Assembly: GCF_020906515.1 (NCBI RefSeq)
Contig: NC_085850.1
Span: forward strand, 2,046,001 to 2,110,000
Reading direction: 5' to 3'
Source of the DNA: Vanrija pseudolonga
Taxonomy: Eukaryota > Basidiomycota > Tremellomycetes > Trichosporonales > Trichosporonaceae
Length of the DNA: 64,000 nucleotides
In this document: piece after piece, positions 1 through 10,351 of the stretch
How positions within the stretch are numbered: the first letter of the stretch is position 1
How the letters are laid out: each line of letters starts with the position of its first letter
The notes under the pieces: generated by a model
Told to the model about the DNA's origin: nothing
The model's input: the letters and a program-made list of their open reading frames with translations, nothing else
The model's database searches: none
Program-made: the position numbers and the translations under genes

Positions 1-788
1 CTTCTACGCTGGCAGCTACTTCAACGTGTAAGTCACCTCGGATGCAAGTAACACACGCTCACCTTGTAGCTACGTCTCCACCATCCGCAAGAAGGACAAG
101 GGTGTACAACTGGGCATCTACTTGCACCGCCAGGTGAGTAACAATCGTGCTGGGCTAGGGCCCCGCTGACCATTATATCAGTCGCCAACCGAGCCATTCC
201 CGGTCGTGTCCACGTCACCGGTCGGGGTCACCAACTCTACTGGCGCGACTGGTGTCACATTTCATTCGTCTGACGCGCACTCTACCGGCATCAACTCGGC
301 CGGCACGTCTCCAGACGAGCCAAGCGCGGCTAACCCCATGGCGTCGACGCTGTCCCTCGTCCCGCCCCAAATGGCGAGCGTCTACCGCACCATGTCGATC
401 TCGCCCCCGCAACTAGGGTCACCTCCGGCCCACCACGACTCGCTTTCCGACGGCGAGGTCCGGACCCAGGCGTCCGGCGGCTATCTCGACCCGAGGAGAG
501 TCACCAAGGTAAGCACATGACATACGATCAACGCTCACACGACAGGCATACTTCTCCATCTCGTGCGCCTCGGCGCTTGGTACCGCTCTTGTTCGGTTCT
601 CGTCCGCACCGGACAGCTTTGCCCTCTCCCAGTCTTGGGGCTGGAAGTCGTCGGCCCTCCGCTCGGAGGAGTACCTCTCTGTCCCTGTTCCAGCGGACAA
701 GGAGGGAGGGGAGAGCACACTCGGCTGGGTCGGCGAGAGCCCCGAGGGCGGCAGCCTCAGAGCCACTGTTGTTGTTGGCATCATTTAA
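1..788 (+). CDS. 3' part of an unrecognised protein
   Basis: This is the C-terminal end of a gene that begins before the window. Four exons fit: 1-27, 70-133, 182-508 and 546-788, with clean GT..AG introns and phases that keep one frame to TAA at 786-788. The first visible residues (FYAGSYFNVYVSTIRKKDKG, then VQLGIYLHRQ) look like the end of a folded beta-rich domain. About 100 residues rich in S, T, P and G follow, probably disordered, and then a tail ending in TVVVGII. I do not recognise the family. The ending of the folded part recalls domains seen in BTB/kelch-type proteins, but that is only an impression. The product cannot be named without the upstream exons. Confidence 0.7.
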
Positions 789-1490
789 AACGCACTCAAG
801 CTTGTTCGGATTCACGAAAGCTGTTGTACGCGAGCACACGCATATACATTGGGACATTGGGGTCTCGAGGTTTAGGATTGTACATGTAGGCTGACTATGC
901 AGCACCTCTACTCTGCACCAGTGTCGAGGAAGGCGAGGAAGGCGAGTGGGGAATGGACGAGGTGGGCCGTGCGCACGGGCCCTCTGGAATCGGCGTCGCG
1001 ACACCCATCCCCGGCATGATTTCTTTCCCCTCGTCTCTCTTCTCATCTCTCATCCACTCACTCACTCACCAACTCACTCTCACCTCACTCGTACTCCATA
1101 ATCGCTCTCACACCCCCTAACTACCTACCTCACCTCTTAACCTCTGTAGTCTCCTAACCTCCTGACGCTACAAGGAACCCTAGCCAGCAGTTCATACTCA
1201 CTCCTCCTCACCCATACCTCTACCTCTCACACCCACACCCACCCATAACAAGTCACAAGGTAAGCCAGCCCCGTCCGCCCCACCCTCCCATCCTCTCTTT
1301 CTCGTTCGTAGCCGAGAGCTCGAGCTCGCTCGCTGCCGTCGCCCCACTCTCTCCCTCCTCTCCCCCAGTCCTCGCCACCTTCCCCGCCGACCTCGTCACA
1401 GCTCCTTCCCCGCCGCCTCTCACCTTCTCCGCGAACACACCACCTCACCTTCCTCCGCTCCCCCTTCCCTCCCGCTCACTCACCACACAG
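789..1490. other. intergenic region and long pyrimidine-rich leader of the Argonaute gene
   Basis: No coding potential is seen. From about 1020 the + strand becomes strongly C/T-rich (runs of CACTCACTCACT and CTCTCTCT), the usual look of a fungal promoter and 5' leader. Reading frames here are low-complexity shadows. Confidence 0.6.
1260..1490 (+). promoter_or_regulatory. possible 5' UTR intron ending at the Argonaute ATG
   Basis: A GTAAGC donor at 1260 and a CACCACACAG acceptor ending at 1490 would define a 231-nt leader intron whose last base touches the ATG at 1491. This is longer than most introns in the window. It rests only on splice consensus; the alternative is an unspliced C/T-rich leader. 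Confidence 0.35.
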
Positions 1491-4400
1491 ATGTCTAACA
1501 ACCCGCCGTACCCATACCGCGACCAAGGGCCACCCCAAGGCCATGTGAGCAGCTGTTGAAAAACTAACCGATGAAGCTGACACCGCAGCCGAGGGACCAG
1601 GGCCCTCCGCAAGGCTACCAGCCCACCCAAGGATGGGGCGACCGGCGCGGTCCCCCTCGTCCCGAGCAAGGCCAGCGCTACCCCCCGCACCAGCAGGGGC
1701 AAGAGCAGTACGGCCCCACCGGCGGTGGCGACTTCTCTTCCCCCATGCGCGAGCCGTATGGCCCCCGTGGCGACGGGGGAGGCTTCAGGCAGCCGTACCG
1801 CGGCGCGCCGCCTCCGCCGTCGTCGTACGGCCCGCAGAGGGAGCTCACGCGCTGGAGTGAGGCGCTGCCGCAGGGCGAGCCGCTCGAGCCGCGTCGTGGC
1901 TACCCCCCGCCTCCGGCCGAGCGCCAGCCATACAGCCCCCACCAGCCGTTCACTTCCCCACCCCCGCCCCAGTCCCAGCCCTCGCAGCCCCCATCCCTCC
2001 ACACGGGCCAGAGCTCGCCGCCCAACCTCATGGAGTTCTCCTCCCCCTCAACGGCGGGCAAGGCCCAGCCGCCACCCCCTCCCACCGTCACCTCGCAGGC
2101 CACGGGCGCGTCCCAGCCCTCTGTGCGGGCGTCCATCCCCTCCATGTCTGACCTCCACCTCGCGCTGCCGGTTGTCGACACCGCGACGGGCCCAGGGCCG
2201 CGCACTCGCGTGACGTACCAGCAGGCGTACGGCACCCACCCTTCTCCTATCCCCGACTCGCGCCTGCTCAGCATCCCACGCGAGAGCCACAATCCGTCCT
2301 CTCCACACCCTCCTTCCCTTCCGTCGTCCCCCTCCATCCGCAGTCGCCCCACCGACACCTCCACCCTCATCACAGGCAAGACGTCCACCGACGCGTCGTC
2401 CAACCCCGCCAATGTGGCGCAGGAGGGCATGGAGCCGCTCAAGCTCACCAGCTTCTACGTCCGTCCTGGCTTCGGGACGGCTGGCAAGAAGATCCAGGTC
2501 CACGCAAACTACTACCAAGTCCGCACTGTCGACAAGCGCGGCCGTACCATCCAGTGGGTCCCATCTCGAAAAAGCACTAACCCACTCAGTCACTATGACG
2601 TGGAGATAAACCCCGTCGTTCGCGACACCAACCAGAAGCGTCCTCGTAGCATGCTCCGTGCGGTGTGGGAGCAGCTCATCCTTGAGCAGACCTCTGAGGA
2701 GTGGAAGAAGGCGTTCGACGTCTGCGCGTTCGACGGCCGCAAGAACTGTTTCACCCCGATCCTCTTCCCCATCGAGGAAGGTGAGTTGAAACGCAAAGCT
2801 TGCAACTCCACTGACAATACACAGGCCAGTCGCATACCCTCATCACGACGCTCGCCTCGGACCGTACCATCCAGCGCCCTGACAACCGCGACGCTTCCTC
2901 GGACGGCGAGGAGCGTCGCTTCAAGGTCACCCTCAAGCGCGTGGCCAAGATCGACCTAGAGGCCGTTATGGAGTTCTGTCGTCCCCACGAGGGGGCACCG
3001 CAGAGCGAGGAGGCTTGCCTTACTGGTGAGCTGATATCCATCCTGAATACAACAGCTCACCCCTCAGCCGTCATGGCCACCAATGTCCTGTTGCGCGACG
3101 TGCCCAGCAAGAGGTACACCCAGGTCGGTGCCACTGGCAACAAGTTCTACACCATGATGGGCTCGGCTCCCCTCCCCAACGGTGCAATGGTGTGCAAGGG
3201 TTTCATGCAGTAAGCTTTGGGTATGTTGTTCGGAGCTGAGATCCAGATCCTTCCGTTACTCGAGCTCTGGCCTTCCTCTGCTCAACATCGACCTCGGTTG
3301 CTCGGCCTTCCTCAAGCCTGGCCCGGCACTCAATGTCGTTCGCGACATTCTCGGCCCCGGCGGTCGTGGCCGTACGGGCGATATCCTCGACTCGCACCTT
3401 GACGAGCGCGGCGTTGCCCTCCTCAAGCGCAAGCTCCGCGGCGCGAGGGTGGGTTGAGAATGCACGCAATAACCCACTGACCCACCCCCCAGTTCACCGT
3501 TACCCACCGTCAGAGCAGCCGCCTTCACACTGTCCTGACTGTTACTCTCAAGTCCGCCGAGGAGATCTTCTTCGCCATTGAAGGCAAGGACGGGCAGCAG
3601 GCCCAGAAGATGTCCGTGGCTAACTACTACCGCGAGCACTATGCTCCCTTGCAGAGGCCCTACCTTCCGTGCGTCCAGGTGAGCATATCCACATCGGCAT
3701 TCACACTCACGCTTGCAGTACAGCAAGCGCGCCTGCATTCCCCTCGAGTTTGTCAACCTGGCCGAGTTCAACTCGCTTCCGCCAATGAACCTCACGGCTG
3801 AGCAGACTGCTGCGTGAGTGTGGCGGTGGGAGGTGCCACTAACCCACCAGCATGATCAAGTTTAGTGCCGTTTCTCCAGATGTGTACGCCAATACTGTTA
3901 ATCAGTGGCGCAAGGAGCTCGCGTACGAGACCCAGAGCAAGATTGCTGCCTGGGGCCTTCAGGTAAGCAGTGAAACGCCCATTCCCGTAGCTTATCATCC
4001 AGGTCAACACCAAGCTCATCGAGATGGAGGGCCGTCTCCTCCAGCCGCCCCCAGTGGCATACCGCAGCCGCAACGCCTTCCCTCAAGGAGGCACCTGGAA
4101 CATGAAGGGCAACCAGGTTAGCTGAGGGCATTATGGGTAGCTGACTCCCCAGTTCTACCGTGACGGCAACAGGCCGCTCGTCAACTGGTCCATCATCTCC
4201 TTCGACAAGTGGTTTGACCGCGACGACATGGAGCGCTACGTCGAGTTCCTGTGTCGCTTCCTGCGCAACCTCGGCGTGACGGTGGAGAACCAGCGCCCTC
4301 CCATCATCCCACCAGTGGACCCCCGTATGCCGGAGAACATTGTCAATGGGCTCAAGGAGGCTGCCCGCGCTGCCTACATGGTGAACAAGCAGACCCCTCA

Positions 4401-5751
4401 GCTCATTCTCTGCGTCCTTCCTGGAAGGTCAGTTGCTTTTCGACCCTCCTCCAACTGACAGTCCAGGGACGCATGGTTGTACGAGAACATCAAGAAGGCG
4501 TCGTTCACCGACCTGAAGTGTACGTCTATCTGCCGTATGCTTGCTGACGCCTTCACCAGTCCCCGTTCCAACCCAGTGTATGCAGAGCGCAAAGATCCGC
4601 AAGAGCCAGGGACTTGCCGCGTACACGGACAACCTCGCGATGAAGATTGTCGTGAGTGCTGAAAGAACTTACGAACACCACTCACTCGCCTCCGCAGAGC
4701 AAGCTCGGCGGCCTCTCGCACCAGGTCCCGCCCAAGGATCTCCCTGGTGTTGTCCGTGGCAAGACGATGCTCCTCGGCGCCGACCTCGGCCACGTAAGTG
4801 CATAGCTCGCTCATATCTAATGCCCCAGCCTCCCATGCGCTTCAACTCCGAGTCGCCTACCGTCGCCTGCTCCGTTGCCACCTTCAACGCCGACTGCAGC
4901 GCCTACTCGTGCCAGATCCGTTTGCAGAAGGGCCGTGTCGAGGTCATCCAGGACTTGTCCTCCATGGTGGAGGAACACCTCAAGATCTTCGCCAAGAACA
5001 ATGACAACGAGTACCCCGAGCGCATCCTCATGTTCCGCGACGGCATCAGCGAGGGGCAGTACGCCGCGGCGCTGCAGTACGAGCACGACGCCATCGTCAA
5101 GGCGTGCGCGCGCATCCAGCCAGACTACCGCCCGCGCATCATGGTATGTGTCTGTGCTCGCCGGCACAGCACCCGATTCTTCGGCAATCGCCCCAACACC
5201 GAGCGCAATGGCAACCTGCCCGCTGGGCTGTGCGTCGACCGCTCAGTGACCCACCCGTACGCGTTCGACTTTTACCTCCAGGCCCATGCCGGACGTATCG
5301 GCACGGCCCGCCCAACGCACTACATCTGCCTGCTCGACGAGCTGGCCCTCACGCCCGACGACCTCCAGCAGCTCGTCTACGGCCTGTGTCACACCTTCGC
5401 ACGCTGTACCGTCAGCGTGTCCCTCGTGCCAGTGTGCTACATGGCCGGTGAGCTGTCCATGGTTATTACGACCCAGCTAACCTTCAGACCTCGTGTGCCA
5501 GAAGGCCCGCATGATTGCTGCCAAGCAGACCTCATCCGTTGCAGCCTCCGTGACCTCGGGCGGTCGCTCGTTCAACCGCGGTGCACCTGGCCCGCCCGCG
5601 CCGAGCGTCGCGCCGTCCGAGCCCAAGTCGGTCCTGTTCACCAGCGATGTGTACGAGATCCAGAACCTCATCAAGAAGAACCCCGAGCTGAGCGAGGTGG
5701 TGAGTGCCAAGGCAAGGTGGATGAAGCTGACCTCAGTCGTGGTGGATGTAA
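1491..5751 (+). CDS. AGO1: Argonaute protein (RNA-silencing effector)
   Basis: An Argonaute binds small guide RNAs and silences complementary transcripts. Sixteen exons give about 1219 residues: 1491-1544, 1589-2780, 2825-3025, 3068-3209, 3247-3448, 3493-3678, 3719-3813, 3851-3962, 4003-4116, 4153-4427, 4467-4519, 4560-4651, 4698-4793, 4829-5447, 5488-5699, 5737-5751. Residues 1 to about 300 are P/Q/G-rich and disordered. Then come the N domain (KLTSFYVRPGFGTAGKKIQV), a PAZ region, MID and PIWI. PIWI motifs are LLGADLGH (first Asp), GRVEVIQDL (Glu finger), FRDGISEGQ (Asp) and CYMADLV, where the fourth catalytic residue is Asp rather than the commoner His, so the tetrad reads DEDD. The 15-nt last exon encodes SWWM-stop, the hydrophobic C-terminus typical of Argonautes. 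The catalytic set suggests slicing is possible, but this is inferred. Exon edges are hand-placed and mutually in phase. Confidence 0.95.
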
Positions 5752-6328
5752 ATCGCCACCTCGCTTGCCATGTAGCCAGCCTCGCATCGACCCAGCGCCT
5801 GAAGTTTCGTCCGTCCACATTATCAAGAGTACCTGTTGTCCGTCCGCATATCAAGAGTTTATCATCGTCCGTATCATTCGCCGCGTCACCAACATGCCGT
5901 TCCAAGCCGTCTGCTCAACGGCCGTGCTGTACCAGCCGCCTGCTCCACCGCCATGAGTATGTAGAATGTCACCACCAGCATGCACCGTAGTTTCGAGCCC
6001 ACACACACCAACCAGTCCAGGAGATAGTGCATAGGGCGCGCACCGAGAGGCATGCTGTACATACAGAGACCGTCTGGAGTTTCGCCTCATAACACATCAT
6101 CGTCGTCATCACCATCATCGAGCACATCCCTCACCTCACCTAGTCGTGAATCAATCACGTCACAACGGTCAAACTGAATCCGCGAATGCTGCTGTATAAC
6201 ACGATCTGATCTGCACGAGGTCCCCAGAGGTCCCACGACAAAGAAGCCGAGTCCAAATATTCTAAGTAGTGCGCCTTGGTCGAAAGAGTGCGGGCGCGGG
6301 GTATAGATGCTATGTGTTGCGTCGTCGC
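5752..6328. other. convergent intergenic region
   Basis: This lies between the 3' ends of the Argonaute gene (+) and the BAR gene (-). It has no gene-like frame. The only feature seen is a short CATCATCGTC-type simple stretch near 6100. Confidence 0.5.
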
Positions 6329-7805
6329 TTAGGCACCGCGCGACGTGCGGTACTCGCCCTCGGCGGCGGTGGCGGCGGCCTCGATCTCGCCCTCGACACC
6401 ACTCAGAGCCTCGGCGGCGGTGGAGAAGAAGATGAGCTGGGCCTTGACGAGCGACGAGAGGTTTTGGAGGGGCTCAGGCTGGGCGCGTCAGCTAATTGCT
6501 TCACACATGACGCCACACTCACGTTCTCGAGGACAGCCTTCATGAGGCCAATGGCGGTCTCGGTGGCCTGGACGAGCTTGTCCTCGGCCTCCTCAACGTG
6601 GAGCCTGTGGGTCAGCTGGGTTCTCACACGAAGCTTGGGCAGCTCACCTAGCCTGCTCCTGCTTGGGCGCGCCGGCAGTCTTGAGGGCCGAGCGGGCAGA
6701 GTCGAGCTCGAGACGGGCAGTCTTGACCGCAGCGCGGGCCTTCATGGCGAGACCAATCGAGGTAGAGAGGGTCGCCTGCCAGGGGGTGACAAAGCGCTCG
6801 GCGATGAGCTGGTCCTGGGCGATGCGGGCGTCTCCGACCTTCTCGAGGGCGACGCCGTACGTGTTGAGGGCGTTTCCGAGACGGTCGTCGGCGCCGAGCT
6901 CGTCAGCGCCAGTCTTGGCCGCGCGCGAGATGGCGTGGGGGAGCGTCTTGGGCGGGTGGGGCGACTTGGGCTTCTCGGCGGGCACGGCGCCGGCGAGCGC
7001 AGTGTTCTTGAGGTTCTTGTTGGCAAAGCTCGACCACGCGGCCTGCGCCTGCTGGCCGTACTCGGACAGGTTCTCCGTCACGTCCGAGGGGTAGTCGTAC
7101 TGCGCGTCGTCAGCTGTGCAACTTGCAGGCAGGCAGGCGGTGTAGTCGAGATCGACCACAGGCCGCAAGTGGTACGTGCGGCCGGCAAGTGCATGCGGCA
7201 CATGCCAAGCGAAGCAAACTTGGCCGCCCAACATTGCGCCTGCCTCTGATACGGCCACACCGAGGGGGGCACTCACCGACTCGGTCTCGTAGACCTTGGT
7301 GATCTTGAGGAGCTTGACGTGGACGTCACGGAGGGCGTCGACGCGCGCCTCGAGCTGCTTGTACTCGGCGGGGAGCCTGCGGCGGGGTCAGTAACGCACG
7401 GCGGCGGCACCGGCTGCAGCGTTACCGAGCTAGCTAGCTAGCAGCAGCTGCGCCAGACGGACGGCGACGTACTCAGTGATGGCATCGGGGGCGACGTTGC
7501 CGAGGCGCTCGCTGTTGTGCGTCAGTGGCTGAGCTCGGTCGTCGTCGGGGGAGATAAGAGCGCGGGGTGCCGTGTGGCGACGGCGGCAGGGCAGGGGCCA
7601 AGGTGCCCCGCGGCGTGAGGTATCCTCAGCCCGCTGGCTAGAGCCTCCTGTCACGCCGAAAGACACACTCCCATCACCCGCGCTCGACATGCCTCCTCCG
7701 AGAGCGTTCTCACCGGGTAGCCTGGACCGAGTTCCTGAGGCTCTTGTTGACGGCCGAGACGTCGACGGTGGGGAGGGCGGACGCGAACGACTTCCACGAC
7801 TGCAT
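6329..7805 (-). CDS. BAR-domain protein, Gvp36/Mug137-like
   Basis: BAR proteins bind and bend membranes; the yeast Gvp36 type acts at Golgi, endosomal and vacuolar membranes. Six exons on the minus strand (7714-7805, 7473-7511, 7277-7376, 6648-7099, 6523-6604, 6329-6478) give 304 residues. The start is MQSWKSFASALP, followed by a long helical coiled region: LPAEYKQLEARVDALRDVHV, then the segment from SEYGQQAQAAW, DDRLGNALNTYG, ARLELDSARSALKTA and LHVEEAEDKLVQATETA. Length and helical pattern fit the Gvp36 family, whose members have one BAR domain and little else. Introns 1 and 3 are about 200 nt, longer than is usual here. The ATG was chosen as the first Met that opens the helical region and is preceded by a C/T-rich (minus strand) leader. 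Assignment to this subfamily is by pattern, not alignment. Confidence 0.85.
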
Positions 7806-8482
7806 GGTGGGGGATTTGGGCGGGGTGGAAGTAAGAGGGTAGGGGAGTCGAGGGAGAGATGTGGATGTGGTGGTGACTTTGTTGCTGTCAATGTCGATGA
7901 TGATGCCAGCAGCAGTAGTGACGACGTCCAACGTTCGACACGTCCGCCGTCCCGCAGCGCACTGGCAGGTAACACAGCATCGACGCGTGGTGGCGCACCA
8001 AGGGAATGAGGATGATTTACTCCCGGCAGGCCTAGTGACCACATGATTGGGATGCCTATCCCCTTGCCTGCCTTGCCGCCGGCTGATGTCAGTGGCGGCG
8101 GCGGCGGCGGAGTGCGGGGGCCGGGGTCAAATCGACTCGCCGCTTTTACGTGGTCGCTTGACCCGTGCAACGACGAGGATTTTCCTTGGCCATGCCAGGT
8201 TTGCCCCACTCGTGGCTACGCCGGTTCAAACCAAGCCAAGCGGCCGATGCCGTATCCACCCAACGAACGACGATCCTCTCCTGGCAAGCCAAACGACTCG
8301 TTTGACGTTTGCCCCTATCTCCTCTCTTCCTTCTTCTCAACTTCCTCTCCACTTGTGTATAACAGGGGATAGACAACTACACACACTAGATAAGGAGCGA
8401 GTGCTATCGCCAAAACTCCCCCTCTTGACATCTCCTTTACTTTCTCCATCGCACCCACCGACCCCACCGGGACGATAACAAC
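7806..8482. other. divergent promoter region between BAR and PQ-loop genes
   Basis: The two ATGs point outward from here, so both promoters must lie within 677 bp. The stretch before 8483 is C/T-rich. No TATA box is convincing. Frames crossing it are shadows. Confidence 0.5.
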
Positions 8483-9982
8483 ATGCCGGTGCCACCACTC
8501 ACCCACACCGAGCTCTCCACCGTTGTGAGTAGGCTTGTCCTATCGTGCCGCTCGCGTCCCAACGCGCCCCAACGCTCGCTCGCTGACACGCCTCAAGATG
8601 GGCTACATGAGCCTGAGTTGCTGGATCATCGTGTACAGGTGAGCGCAGCACCACTTTTCCATCCAGACAGGAACACCCACTAACGCCCCCCCTCCACAGT
8701 CCTCAAAGTTTGTGTGCTAAGTCCACTCCCTAACACGCGCGCTCACAGAATGTCTGCGCCAGTCATCGAAAACTATGTCCTCAAGTCGGGAGAAGGCCTA
8801 TCGGTGGCCTTTATCGTCATCTGGCTCCTGGGTGATCTGACAAACCTCGCGGGAGGTGTTCTGGCAGGAGTGCTCCCAACAATGATCCTGATTGCTGTCT
8901 ACGTGAGTAAGCGGGAGGCCTAGCCCAGTGGAGGGGTGGCGGAGCGCAGTGGAGGGGAGGCGGAGCCGGGTGGAGGGGTGGGTGGTGGCATTCCATTCTC
9001 GCGCGCAGCGCGTAGGGGTGGGTGGGCGGGCAAAGTCATCACTCGCGTAGCAGGGAGGGTGGGTGGGCCACCGTTCTCGAGGGTTGACAAGATATCAACT
9101 CCGGCCTGCTGGAGGGTGTGATCCGTCGCCCTACCCACCTGTTGCGGCTCGGTGGCGACGACGTGTGCTACTCGCACCATCGCCACAACCCACTGTTGTT
9201 GATCGGGACCATCCGACAACGTACTCCTTTCGGCTATGGGGCATGTCTGAACTCAAATCGCGGCTATCGGCATGGCACCCACGCTCTAGCATCCAACGCC
9301 GCACACCCGCCGAGCCTGCCGCTGACACGCACCAGTACACGGCATGCGACATTCTCCTCCTGTTCCAGGTCTACTACTACCGCTGGCGCAAGCGCCAGCG
9401 CGAGGTCGCCGAGTCGGAGCACCAGCCGCTGCTCAACAACCCCGAGCCCCCCAAGACGTTCAACCCGGGAATCCCCATGTGGATCTCGTACCCTCTTCTG
9501 ATCCTCTTCGTTATCGTCTCGGGCTTCGCCGCGTACTACATCAGCCCCAAGGAAGACGACTCTCCCGAGAAGGGCCCCTCTGGCACCGTCGAGTTCGAGT
9601 GGCGCTCGCAGGTCCTCGGATACGCCAGCTGCCTGCTCTACATTGGCAGCCGTATCCCCCAGATCTTCCACAACTTCAAGACGCGCTGTGAGGGCCTTTC
9701 GCTCGCCATGTTCTTTTTCTCCATTTCCGGCAGTAAGTGTTGCGACGATGGACGGGAAGCTCGAAGCTCACACACAACCCAGACGTCACGTATGTCGCGT
9801 CGATCATGTTCAAGTCGATGGACCGCAAGTACCTTATCACGAACGCTTCGTGGATCGCCGGTGCCGGTCTCACCATCTTCCTCGACCTGTTCGTTCTCGG
9901 CCAGTTTGCCTACTACGCGTGGCAGGACCGCCAGAAGGACGCCAAGGTGTTCGCCGACGACGTCGAGGATGTCACGGCCTAA
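8483..9982 (+). CDS. PQ-loop vacuolar/lysosomal amino-acid transporter-like protein
   Basis: Ypq1/PQLC2-type proteins export cationic amino acids from the vacuole. Six exons (8483-8524, 8598-8638, 8700-8707, 8763-8902, 9336-9732, 9783-9982) give 275 residues. The first PQ loop reads WIIVYSPQIIENYVLKSGEG and the second YIGSRIPQIFHNFKTRCEGL, each followed by a membrane segment (FIVIWLLGDL; LAMFFFSISG). Seven membrane helices are plausible. Exon 3 is only 8 nt and supplies S-P-Q and the first base of I, that is, the first PQ motif itself. Its neighbours are in phase only if it is spliced in. Acceptor 8762 lies downstream of a decoy ATG (8751) that must not be taken as a start. Intron 4 is 433 nt and G-rich. 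The charged tail ends DDVEDVTA. The substrate is inferred from the family. Confidence 0.9.
8928..9065 (+). repeat. G-rich imperfect repeat within a long intron
   Basis: Imperfect repeats of a TGGAGGGG-GGCGGAGC unit, followed by several GGGTGGGTGGGC runs, lie inside the 433-nt intron of the PQ-loop gene. The unit recurs about three to four times without clean borders. The strand has G-quadruplex potential. No terminal repeats or coding signs of a mobile element are seen. Confidence 0.5.
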
Positions 9983-10351
9983 GACTAGCTCGCGTATATA
10001 CCATCTTTCAGCGCACGACCATCAAGGACGGACCGACCCCAGTGCAAACCTTGCGGGCGAGTGCGCGATGTGCGACTCGCCAAAATCCCAATCATTGCTG
10101 TACTTTTACATTAGGATAGATGTCCCCATGCATTGTTACCCCTCGCGGCGGCGGCTTGGTTTGCGGAGTGCGGGATTTGACTGGCGGTGTGGGGTGGTCG
10201 GTGCTAGCCGATGGCTATGGCTTCGGCTCACCCATGTCGTCATCCGACCAGTGCCGACAAGTCGACTCTGACTACATAAACCCCACAGAGCCGGCTTGAC
10301 TCTTGATTTCTCCCAATCTCTCAGCAGCAGCAACAAGGGAACAAGGACAGA
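9983..10351. other. intergenic region
   Basis: This holds the 3' region of the PQ-loop gene and the promoter of the fused hydrolase gene. A TACATAAA sequence near 10272, about 80 nt before the ATG, may serve as a weak TATA-like element. Confidence 0.4.

Noticed and set aside
7430-8209. 259-codon minus-strand frame across the BAR gene's first introns
   Set aside because: It overlaps introns and the promoter of the BAR gene and lacks any domain-like sequence.
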